Assembly: GCA_023228285.1 (NCBI GenBank)
Contig: JALOBM010000077.1
Coordinates: 1-6,473, forward strand
Length of the DNA: 6,473 nt
Direction: 5' to 3'
DNA from: Candidatus Cloacimonadota bacterium
GTDB taxonomy: Bacteria; Cloacimonadota; Cloacimonadia; Cloacimonadales; Cloacimonadaceae
The notes beneath the pieces were generated by a model, which did not search any database, had not been told where the DNA came from, and saw only the letters and a program-made list of their open reading frames with translations. The position numbers and the translations under genes are program-made. Within the stretch, counting starts at the first letter, position 1. Every line of letters starts with the position of its first letter. Shown piece after piece: positions 1-6,198 of the stretch.

Positions 1-128
1 ACTCAGGTGGCTCTTTATATTTGTGTTTGCTTCGATGGCTCTCGGCCCCGCGCCGCTGGCTCTGATCTCCGCGCGCCAATGGCTCTCTGTACTGCGATCC
101 GGTGGCTCTAAAAAAACGCGTTTCGCCA
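1..128. mobile_element. Probable terminus of an IS21-family insertion sequence (partial, runs off left edge)
   Basis: This stretch differs sharply from the AT-rich gene beside it. It is locally very GC-rich and carries five copies of TGGCTCT spaced 21-28 bases apart, ending with a short A-run, a 10-base palindrome (AAACGCGTTT, 114-123) and a CA dinucleotide at 127-128. IS21-family elements are known to have several repeated transposase-binding sites near each end and TG...CA tips. The repeat resembles the GTGGCTC-type motifs I associate with this family from memory. The orientation fits an element lying to the left with its tip near 128. No istA or istB coding sequence is inside the window, so the family call rests only on terminal architecture. 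The exact tip is an estimate. Confidence 0.6.
8..109 (+). repeat. Five spaced TGGCTCT repeats
   Basis: Copies start at 8, 36, 57, 80 and 103, giving start-to-start distances of 28, 21, 23 and 23 bases. The first and last copies extend to GGTGGCTCT. The DNA between copies is not conserved and is GC-rich, for example around 43-56 and 64-77. Spacing close to two helical turns suits an array of protein-binding sites on one face of the DNA, as at IS21-type ends. The repeats are too short for a CRISPR array. Confidence 0.85.
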
Positions 129-883
129 CTTGTTGACGAATCTTTTAATGAGGTTGCATATCTCTTAAAAATAGGCTCTCCATCAAGGGTAATATTATAT
201 TCGTCAATTTTAGCTCCAATTTTCCGAGCATGATTGTACACTTCGGTTCGGTAATAAAAAGTGCTTTGATAAGGAACCGGGGCAACAAAAGAGAGATAAT
301 CTTTAACCTGTTGAAAATTGAGCAGGTCGATATTCTCTGGATTTATATCGTTCAGCTCAACACAAAAGAAGTGAGATTCAATGTCACTCGTTTTTTTCCG
401 ATCAAAACGGTTGATTGTGTGGAGTATTTCGTTTGCTGTATGTTTATTTCCTAGAGCATTTTCATTTATAAGTTTGCGCATCTTCTCTGCGTTGCAATAC
501 ATAATGGATTCAGTATCCTCGCCTTTAACGGATGTTCTGAAAACAAGTTCCTTGCAGTATGCTAGTCCACACAGCCTACCGATACCTCTGAATCCTTTAT
601 CTTCGCCAATTTTCTTGTCGGAGTCAGCGATATTTCCAAGCGTTTGTTGGAAATATGAGGCAGGAATCCCTGTAGCGTTGTCTTCAATAACAATTTTTCG
701 TTGGTCATTATCCAGCCATATATCAATTTTACCTTCGTCACTTTTTAGTGTTCCATCTTTAATGGCTTTATCGACCTGATCACAGGCATTCTGAATGTAT
801 TCACGGTAGATAATCTTGGAATCCTGATACATTCCTGTTGTGAGATTTTCAAGGATGTTTGCACCGAAAACATAATCTTTCAT

Positions 884-902
884 TTCTCCTTATAACCTCC
901 GC
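884..902 (-). promoter_or_regulatory. Tandem ribosome binding sites before the Hsp90-like gene
   Basis: The 19-base gap after the HerA-like stop codon holds two Shine-Dalgarno-like sequences. GGAGG (896-900) sits 12 bases from the ATG and AGGAG (886-890) only 2 bases from it. Neither has the ideal 6-9 base spacing. No other in-frame ATG in this interval offers a better start. Confidence 0.55.
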
Positions 903-2615
903 TTACTTGAACTGTCTGTATAGTGGTTTGGGGAATCGAATCTTCAAAAGTGAACGAAAAACTGGATTCTGAATCAGATAATCACCTTGTTCAAGACGTG
1001 TCAACATATTTTGGTATGTACTAGGAAGATTTCTATAATCAGCTGACGATGTTTCTATAGAATTTGTTCTACCATAGGCATGTGTGGCACAGTTCCCGGT
1101 TACACGCGGGTGGATTGCCGAACGGAACTGTTCAGCAGCAAACAGGACAACTCCAAGAGAGCGGCCACGTTCCGTTATATCAAGGATTTCCTGCAAGATA
1201 GGTGACGACTTAGGTATTTCCTTGGATGCATACTTGTTGAGCTCATCAATGAAAATAATAATCCGTGATGGTGGCTCGACTTCAGATTCTGCGTCATACT
1301 CGCCCAACTTCAAATTGTAAATGGTCCGGACTGTATCGCCGAAGACAAAAGCCTGCTTGTCTTCAGGCAGCTTAGCGATATCGACCACGAACACTTGATT
1401 TCCACGTATCTTTTTCAGTTCGTCAGCCAGGCGACATTCATGCTTGCTTGGATCCGGGCGATTGGCAAACATGTCATCATTCTTAGTTGCTTTGTTGATG
1501 ATGCGTTTAAACTTTCTCCAGCTAAGCACAGAAATTTCATTGGAAACCCGTGCCTGCCCACCGCGCCCTGCAGGCTGAGATCGTTGGGAAAGGACATCAA
1601 CTTTTTCTCTGAAATCAGCCCATGTCTTTACACTCCCGTTACCAAAATCAGGATCAGTATCGTCGATAATTTTGCTAATAATTGCTTCCATGGTCTGCTG
1701 TGGATCATCAACATCGGCAAAAAGCATCTCTAAACTCTCTTTATCACTTTCATACGAGTACTTAAACTTCTGTAGTTGCTCATCTCCCATATAATCCTTT
1801 ACATCTCCCGGTGACAAATAAGTACTCTGTTTCGCTGACATATTGCTTGTAAATGGAATGTAATATTTAACATTTCTAAAGGGGTCGGTAGATAAGCTTA
1901 ATGATTCGTATTCCTTATTTATCTTATCCTTTTCTTCTTCCCCATCGTTTATGAAGTCATTTGGCCGATCTATAGCCATAAGATCTCTTCCCTTAACATT
2001 AAAGATAACAAAAGCTACACTTTCATCCGTCTCTGAGTTCATATATTTATCCTGAATAGCTTTCATCAGAAACATAGCGTACGATGTCTTGGCAGCAAGC
2101 CCAGAGATGCCCGATATATTTAGATGCGCCCCTTCAGGTCCCAAAATGAACTTAGAGTTCAGGTGCACAGGCAGTGTAACCTCTTCAGACGTACCTTCAT
2201 ACATCTTGAGGAATCCGCAAACCAGAGGGTTTTGAATGCGATCCAGCCCAAGAGCCATAGTTATTTCATCAGCGGTAGCAAGATACACCTTGGAGTTATT
2301 ATGAACAGGGGTGTATAGGTTTCTAGTGTTGAAGGATACTTTGGCCTTAGCATAATTCATGCCAACACGAAGAGTAGGTTCTTCTATATCGACATTGCCA
2401 AAATCGCTGGAGATGAAATTTGTCAAGAAACTCTGAGCATCTGTGATATGTGATATATTTTCAATCACGCCGAAAGTGTAGGAGTTATCTATATGTTCAA
2501 TCTTCACAATATCAAAAGCGTTTAGTTTCATATCTGAGTTAGTCCAGAAGTTAAATTCATCCATGGTTGTGGGGCTTTTTTCAGTTGCCAGGACTCGACC
2601 AATTAATTTGCTCAT
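903..2615 (-). CDS. herA: HerA-family DNA translocase ATPase
   Basis: This 570-residue protein is predicted to be a ring-forming ATPase that moves along double-stranded DNA, normally paired with a NurA nuclease in the cytoplasm. The N-terminal ~95 residues start IGRVLA and look like the beta-rich HAS-barrel of HerA proteins. The Walker A loop is GISGLAAKTS (169-178, K176). Walker B is RIIIFIDELN (451-460, D457 and E458). After it comes the HerA/FtsK-type segment ERGRSLGVVLFAAEQ (482-496), which ends in AEQ where many relatives have ATQ, and then a C-terminal region with arginines suited to acting across subunits (R503, R516). Length and order fit bacterial HerA homologues. The ATG at 2615 has AAGGAGG 9 bases upstream (2625-2631). 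That site overlaps the stop codon of the NurA-like gene, so the two are probably translationally coupled. Conjugation ATPases are a less likely alternative, given the NurA neighbour and the HAS-like N terminus. Confidence 0.9.
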   Translation of the reverse strand: MSKLIGRVLATEKSPTTMDEFNFWTNSDMKLNAFDIVKIEHIDNSYTFGVIENISHITDAQSFLTNFISSDFGNVDIEEPTLRVGMNYAKAKVSFNTRNLYTPVHNNSKVYLATADEITMALGLDRIQNPLVCGFLKMYEGTSEEVTLPVHLNSKFILGPEGAHLNISGISGLAAKTSYAMFLMKAIQDKYMNSETDESVAFVIFNVKGRDLMAIDRPNDFINDGEEEKDKINKEYESLSLSTDPFRNVKYYIPFTSNMSAKQSTYLSPGDVKDYMGDEQLQKFKYSYESDKESLEMLFADVDDPQQTMEAIISKIIDDTDPDFGNGSVKTWADFREKVDVLSQRSQPAGRGGQARVSNEISVLSWRKFKRIINKATKNDDMFANRPDPSKHECRLADELKKIRGNQVFVVDIAKLPEDKQAFVFGDTVRTIYNLKLGEYDAESEVEPPSRIIIFIDELNKYASKEIPKSSPILQEILDITERGRSLGVVLFAAEQFRSAIHPRVTGNCATHAYGRTNSIETSSADYRNLPSTYQNMLTRLEQGDYLIQNPVFRSLLKIRFPKPLYRQFK

Positions 2616-2632
2616 ATTTTTTGTCCTCCTTA
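2616..2632 (-). promoter_or_regulatory. Ribosome binding site of herA-like gene fused to the upstream stop codon
   Basis: The sequence TAAGGAGG contains both the TAA stop of the NurA-like gene (2630-2632) and a perfect AAGGAGG Shine-Dalgarno (2625-2631), with 9 bases to the herA-like ATG. This arrangement favours reinitiation or coupling, which would help keep nuclease and translocase in step. Confidence 0.85.
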
Positions 2633-3778
2633 AAATAGATGCAAGAAACTTTCAGCACTCAGATACCGTGATTTAACGAAGGATTCGGTCATGTAAATTG
2701 GGTAAATGTGGTTCGCCCACCTAAGATCTGAGCCATAACACACAGGATTTCTTTCGTTAATGATATAAGAACTGAGAGTATCCACCAGCTCACTATCAAT
2801 GCCGGTTTCGTTTTCTTCTTCTGTTACAAGGATTTTCTCAATTTTCAGGATTCCGTCGAAAGGTGTTCTAGTTTGCAGCATATCTCTCAGACGAACATAC
2901 CAAACAGCGAATTTGATATCGTCCAGCATAGGGGTTGTATATTCTGCCACCGGAGTACGGTGATAGAGAGGTAATTCTGCAATGAAGCCTGGATTTGGTT
3001 TACCATTAATGTCTTCGCAGACCTCAGGGTTGAAGTTCTTTGACGCACCAATCACCCAATTGTAGTTATTCTTAAAAGTCTGGTAACTCTTTTTGTCAAC
3101 TTTATAATTTGTGATTGGCCTGTACTCTAGTGACCCGTCCTTGACTAAGTAATTGTTCTGATTGAGTTTACCCTCTCGAACTAGCTCGGCAACAAGCTTC
3201 TTTTCACATTCAATCATTCTATCCTGTACACACGCTGTCGCACGATCCTCAAATTTTTTATGATCGCTATTGGAAGTCTTATATGGCAAAATGGTAGTAA
3301 ATTCTATTCCAAGCCTCTTCAATTCATCGCACTCGCTCAATTTTTTAGCTGTGGCAGGCCAAAAACCAGGTTTTCCGTCTGCGTCTGCAACATCCGGCAT
3401 TGATAATACAAATTCACGCTTGAACTTTGTTGGGAAGACTTTCTTGTTAACGCGGCGACAGCATCCGACACCAATCTGCCCGGCAATCACAGGATATATG
3501 ACGCTCCGGCTTCCTGATTGGGCATATGCAATGTCATCAACTTTGAAAACCCTGCGGGAACCATCTAAAAAGTAGCTCAGAATTTGGTCATCTAGTGAAG
3601 CTAGTTTTTTACTATACCCTGAAAGGTTTACATATGTTCTGTGCTCGGTCGTTTCAGCTCTTCTTTTCCAGCGGATCTCACTATTACCATAATCAACAGA
3701 TGGACGTTCTGTGTGGTCAAGACCGTATTTATGGGCTTTATAGCTCTTGCCACCAGTGGCCTCGGCAATTATATTCAT
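2630..3778 (-). CDS. nurA: NurA-like 5'-3' nuclease partner of HerA
   Basis: This 382-residue protein is recognised as NurA-like by motif order and by its place directly upstream of a HerA ATPase. An aspartate motif YFLDGSRR lies at residues 69-76 (D72). A second, YLVKDGSL, is at 210-217 (D214), followed by IGASKNF (243-249, K247). The C-terminal segment ANHIYPIYMTESFVKS (355-370) resembles the YPxxLxxAH region of the family. Known NurA proteins are RNase H-fold nucleases that resect DNA ends with HerA, and the DGS, DGSL and lysine positions are where metal-binding and catalytic residues would sit. I see no signal peptide or membrane segment. The length is within the usual range. The start is uncertain: ATG 3778 has no good ribosome binding site, while AAGGGGG at 3836-3842 stands 9 bases before an in-frame ATA at 3826. 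The family call relies on short motifs and could be wrong in detail. Confidence 0.72.
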   Translation of the reverse strand: MNIIAEATGGKSYKAHKYGLDHTERPSVDYGNSEIRWKRRAETTEHRTYVNLSGYSKKLASLDDQILSYFLDGSRRVFKVDDIAYAQSGSRSVIYPVIAGQIGVGCCRRVNKKVFPTKFKREFVLSMPDVADADGKPGFWPATAKKLSECDELKRLGIEFTTILPYKTSNSDHKKFEDRATACVQDRMIECEKKLVAELVREGKLNQNNYLVKDGSLEYRPITNYKVDKKSYQTFKNNYNWVIGASKNFNPEVCEDINGKPNPGFIAELPLYHRTPVAEYTTPMLDDIKFAVWYVRLRDMLQTRTPFDGILKIEKILVTEEENETGIDSELVDTLSSYIINERNPVCYGSDLRWANHIYPIYMTESFVKSRYLSAESFLHLF

Positions 3779-3797
3779 TATTTTATTATGCTTCGCG

Positions 3798-3833
3798 TGG
3801 AAACAATTTCCAGACGTACTGTCTATGGTACGT
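3798..3833. promoter_or_regulatory. Two adjacent perfect inverted repeats in the leader of the NurA-like gene
   Basis: TGGAAA-CAA-TTTCCA occupies 3798-3812. ACGTAC, an 8-base spacer and GTACGT occupy 3814-3833. One base separates them. Both have perfect 6-base arms. They lie between the Shine-Dalgarno-like AAGGGGG and the annotated ATG, so they could be operators for a dimeric regulator or stem-loops controlling translation of the operon. No T-run follows, so neither is a terminator. Confidence 0.5.
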
Positions 3834-3842
3834 TACCCCCTT
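3824..3842 (-). promoter_or_regulatory. Displaced ribosome binding site upstream of the NurA-like gene
   Basis: AAGGGGG (3836-3842) lies 9 bases before an ATA codon (3824-3826) in frame with the NurA-like gene. It is 57 bases from the annotated ATG at 3778, which has only A/T-rich sequence before it. An in-frame TAA at 3833-3835 blocks any longer extension, and there is no ATG, GTG or TTG in frame between. Either a rare ATA start adds 16 residues, or an ancestral ATG mutated, or the ATG is used with weak initiation. Confidence 0.4.
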
Positions 3843-4004
3843 AATGGATGAAATGTAGGTATTGAACACGGCTATACTCTATATTACAAAGAGCACTGAC
3901 TAGTAGTTTTTTCTGCTGGCACTGTGATATTAAAGAACTATTATGAATTTGATTCTGATACAGTTTCTATGTGTCTATTTTATTTGTCTAGCTTAACGCT
4001 AACA
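3843..4004. other. Intergenic region expected to hold the promoter of the NurA-HerA unit
   Basis: This AT-rich stretch separates the 99-residue gene from the NurA-like gene. On the minus strand the best -10-like sequence is TAATAT with an upstream TG (near 3880-3888), but no convincing -35 stands at the right distance. A direct repeat of CAGTGC is seen on the minus strand within 3890-3925. I cannot assign a promoter with confidence, and no terminator is seen after the 99-residue gene, so read-through is possible. Confidence 0.3.
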
Positions 4005-4304
4005 TCAAACACATTCTCTCTCCATTGTCATGATCCATTCGTCCATGGTTTTTTTGAGTTTCGACAGATCGGGAAAGGGTGAAGTGTTTCTTTCTTTATG
4101 TACAAAAAGCATAATGCCGGGTTCTTCGCTGAAGAGAGTGAAGTTAAGATCTGAAAGCAGTTGCTGGTAACTATGGACATATTTATTCAGGCAAAGGCCA
4201 AAGGAACTTGTCTTCCTAAAGTCAATTTTTGCATGGGTGGAAAACGAGGATCTCTCGATCGCAAGTATGATGTCATGTTTTATACTGGCATATAACGTAT
4301 CCAT
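4005..4304 (-). CDS. Hypothetical protein, 99 residues
   Basis: I do not recognise this protein. It is accepted as a gene because the ATG at 4304 has an AAGGAG ribosome binding site 7 bases upstream (4312-4317), a TATAAT-like -10 lies about 50 bases upstream, and no longer frame competes on either strand. It is a small soluble-looking protein with mixed charge. There is no membrane segment, signal peptide, helix-turn-helix or zinc-binding cysteine cluster that I can see; two cysteines are present, one of them two residues from the C terminus. The middle (about residues 47-68) alternates hydrophobic residues as in beta strands, and the end (about 80-96) is a likely amphipathic helix. It is separated by 225 bases from the NurA-like gene and by 175 from the membrane protein gene. 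An accessory, regulatory or toxin/antitoxin-type role is possible but unsupported. Confidence 0.7.
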   Translation of the reverse strand: MDTLYASIKHDIILAIERSSFSTHAKIDFRKTSSFGLCLNKYVHSYQQLLSDLNFTLFSEEPGIMLFVHKERNTSPFPDLSKLKKTMDEWIMTMERECV

Positions 4305-4352
4305 CGATTTACTCCTTATTTGTGTCGTTACGAAACAAAATCAAGGCGTATA

Positions 4353-4381
4353 ATTATAAATCTCCGACTTAAAAAACTTAG
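4353..4381 (-). promoter_or_regulatory. Candidate promoter of the 99-residue gene
   Basis: The minus strand reads a perfect TATAAT at 4353-4358, which would give a 5' leader of about 40 bases before the ATG at 4304. The hexamer at 17-base spacing (4376-4381, CTAAGT) is a poor -35, so the promoter may be weak or need an activator. The surrounding A/T tracts could compensate as an UP-like element. Confidence 0.4.
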
Positions 4382-4453
4382 ATTTTTTTATGTTGCGTCG
4401 TAGAAGCAAACTGCAACGACTCAGAAAATTCTTTTTTTGATATTGCAAATACC

Positions 4454-4473
4454 TTGTCAATTATGCTTGACAA
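4454..4473. promoter_or_regulatory. Inverted repeat TTGTCAA-N6-TTGACAA
   Basis: Perfect 7-base arms (4454-4460 and 4467-4473) are separated by 6 bases, just after the stop codon of the 550-residue gene. No T-run follows on either strand right after the stem, so it does not look like a terminator. Its size and symmetry suit an operator for a dimeric repressor. Confidence 0.4.
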
Positions 4474-4479
4474 TATAAC

Positions 4480-6132
4480 CTAATTTTTTTTATCTAGACA
4501 TTTTTTATCTATTTCATCCCCAAGAACTTGACATGTTTTTGATAGTTCATAATTAAATTTTTTCTCCATGTATTTGAATAATTCATTGGTAAAGAATTTT
4601 ATTGCTTGGTCTGGAGTTGGTGTTCTAATCAAAGCAAATCCCATTTTGGTTGCTAGTAATTCTAATATTGGATGAGCAACCATTTGAACCTGTTTTTGCC
4701 CACGCAGGTTATCTGCAGGATTGAATGCTATTTGCTCAAAAGTTGAAGCAGCAATTTCATCCGCATATTCTGGCGCAGCCTTCTTATAACCTTCAACACC
4801 CATGGCAATTGAATATTTGTAAGTATAATCTTCAAGAATTCTAAAAGTGTCAGCATAACGGCTTGCAGCAAAATGCTGTAAAAACAATCCTGGCATTACT
4901 AAAATGATTGTTGGAAGAATTGTCCATGGCTGTATGGACAAATTACCAATAGACATTTCAAATAATACGTAAGCTAGTGGAATAACGGAAATCACAAGAA
5001 ATATTATAGATACAACATAAAACCGTAAGGTTTTTACAAGCTCACCAGATGCTTCTTTGCGCTTGTCATCAAAAGTACTCGCTAACGCTGCATTTGTTGC
5101 TCCGCTTAACATTGAATCTGCTCGTTCACTTAAAGATTTTATATCACTATATACTGCTTTTGCCTTAGCATCTATATCGGTCGAAAATTTGTTGTATTTT
5201 TCTGCTAAATCCAATAACAGTTTATCCACTTTAGCCATTTCACCCGCATGATTCTGCTTCATAGAATCTATTTCATCATTGAATGCAGTAGCTTCTTCTT
5301 TCAATTCCTCAAGTTCATCACCAAGATCTTCATTGCCTTTTACTAGTGAACGTAACTCTACTTGAGTTGCTTCTGATTCATCTAGAATTGTTTTAATAGA
5401 ATCAAAATTATTTTTTGCATTATTTTCCATTGAAGATATATGTTTTTTAATTTCCTCAATTTCATCAAAGTATTCTTTGATGTGTGCAGCTTGTTCTTTA
5501 GCCGTTCTTGATACAGATTTAATATCTCCTTTTAGTTGGACAAGTTCCGTTGCATATTGCCTCTTGCCTTCAATATAATTTTTGTAAAGTAATGGAGAGA
5601 CTTTATCTAGCAACATAATAATAGTTTTTGCTGCAATGATAGCCTTTCCATAAGCATTTGCCAAAAGAGTAAGAAAATTACTTATACTTTTACCGCTATT
5701 TCCTACTACTAATTTAGAGTCGCTAATATTGATGCAATATTCTGCTTCATTTTTATGTTGTATCGCAATTGAAAAAGATTCTTTTGATAAACATTCCGAC
5801 AAGGATTTTGCTGCTTCACAAAGCTCATCTAGCCCCGAAGCAAGGTCTTTATTTATGCTACGTGGAAGCAGTGTGTTTTCTACTGTTTCTTGGTCAATAG
5901 AACGGAGTAAGATGGCGAGAGAATCAATAGCTTCGATATATTCATCTACTGTCTGCTCGCAATAACCGGCAATATCAAAAACATGTGATCCTAGTTCAGA
6001 AAAAGAATGTGGTGAATCTTTAGTTGAAACACATGGATATTCCGAAAGCCTTTCTCGCAATTCAAGCCATACCTTCTCAAAACAATCCAATGCACCAAGG
6101 TAATCTTCCCAATAAGTTATATTTAGTGACAT
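4480..6132 (-). CDS. Coiled-coil protein with two membrane helices, function unknown
   Basis: This 550-residue protein is not assigned to a named family. The N-terminal ~185 residues appear helical and soluble. Residues about 190-335 are rich in E, K, D and regularly spaced hydrophobics and should form a long coiled coil. A GATNAALASTFDDK segment (344-357) follows, then two hydrophobic helices at about 371-391 and 402-420, separated by a short loop. After the helices comes a segment with RILEDYTYKY (431-440) and GVEGYKKAAPEYADE (445-459), and a charged helical tail ending in lysines. There is no N-terminal signal peptide, so both large ends probably face the cytoplasm, joined by a membrane hairpin. 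I see no nuclease or ATPase motif. The ATG at 6132 has AAGGAGG 11 bases upstream (6144-6150). The gene is more AT-rich than the fragment to its right. A membrane effector or scaffold of a defence system is possible, but this is inference. Confidence 0.85.
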   Translation of the reverse strand: MSLNITYWEDYLGALDCFEKVWLELRERLSEYPCVSTKDSPHSFSELGSHVFDIAGYCEQTVDEYIEAIDSLAILLRSIDQETVENTLLPRSINKDLASGLDELCEAAKSLSECLSKESFSIAIQHKNEAEYCINISDSKLVVGNSGKSISNFLTLLANAYGKAIIAAKTIIMLLDKVSPLLYKNYIEGKRQYATELVQLKGDIKSVSRTAKEQAAHIKEYFDEIEEIKKHISSMENNAKNNFDSIKTILDESEATQVELRSLVKGNEDLGDELEELKEEATAFNDEIDSMKQNHAGEMAKVDKLLLDLAEKYNKFSTDIDAKAKAVYSDIKSLSERADSMLSGATNAALASTFDDKRKEASGELVKTLRFYVVSIIFLVISVIPLAYVLFEMSIGNLSIQPWTILPTIILVMPGLFLQHFAASRYADTFRILEDYTYKYSIAMGVEGYKKAAPEYADEIAASTFEQIAFNPADNLRGQKQVQMVAHPILELLATKMGFALIRTPTPDQAIKFFTNELFKYMEKKFNYELSKTCQVLGDEIDKKCLDKKN

Positions 6133-6168
6133 TATTTATTTAACCTCCTTAATATTTGCTTATTGGAG

Positions 6169-6198
6169 AAAAAAACAGCCCCCGCATCTGCAGGGGCT
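6169..6198 (-). terminator. Strong intrinsic terminator of the S24-type gene
   Basis: On the minus strand, 6198-6177 forms a 9-pair stem, including one G-U pair, closed by an AGAT tetraloop. The stem is mostly G-C (AGCCCC against GGGGCT at the base). It is followed by G and seven T residues (6175-6169). The stem begins inside the stop codon TAG at 6197-6199. This is a textbook Rho-independent terminator and should separate the right-hand gene from those to its left. Confidence 0.9.

Larger units (their letters stand above)
1..883 (-). pseudogene. Hsp90/GHKL-type ATPase, N-terminal domain, interrupted by the IS end
   Basis: The reading frame starts at ATG 883 and is open to the window edge (294 codons), but only about the first 251 residues look like native protein. 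It carries a Bergerat-fold ATP-binding site: the N-box REYIQNACDQ (residues 27-36, with E28 and N32), the G1 motif IEDNATGI (66-73, with D68) and the G2 lid motif GFRGIGRLCG (97-106). This is the arrangement of Hsp90-like and MutL/MORC-like GHKL ATPases. The start of a second domain follows to about residue 250. From residue 252 the frame runs into the repeat-bearing IS terminus and encodes a low-complexity R/S/E/K-rich tail. The usual C-terminal parts of such proteins are missing, so the gene is probably broken. Two purine-rich ribosome binding sites precede the start, GGAGG at 896-900 and AGGAG at 886-890. The gap to the herA-like gene upstream is 19 bases, so they share an operon. The family call is strong; the function in this operon is unknown. 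Confidence 0.85.

Noticed and set aside
8..109. TGGCTCT repeats as a small CRISPR array
   Set aside because: The shared unit is only 7-9 bases, the spacing varies from 21 to 28 bases, and there are no cas genes. An insertion-sequence end explains it better.
230..779. Plus-strand open frames of 74 and 132 codons
   Set aside because: They lie opposite the Hsp90-like coding sequence, which has clear ATPase motifs on the minus strand. They show no family motifs and are antisense shadows.
1084..1733. Plus- and minus-strand frames inside the HerA-like gene
   Set aside because: All overlap the Walker B and central regions of a well-supported ATPase in another frame and have no independent motifs.
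903..2615. HerA-like protein as a conjugation coupling ATPase
   Set aside because: There are no other transfer genes, no membrane helices, and the neighbour is NurA-like.
3595..3858. Plus-strand open frames of 67 and 87 codons
   Set aside because: They overlap the start of the NurA-like gene and its leader on the opposite strand, and show no recognisable domain.
4392..4420. Alternative stems GTTGC/GCAAC and GTCGT/ACGAC as a possible RNA switch
   Set aside because: The two 5-base stems share bases and are weak, and they lie upstream of the likely -10 box, so they may not be transcribed with the 99-residue gene.
4454..4473. Inverted repeat as terminator of the 550-residue gene
   Set aside because: The stem is A/T-rich and lacks a following T-run on the coding strand.
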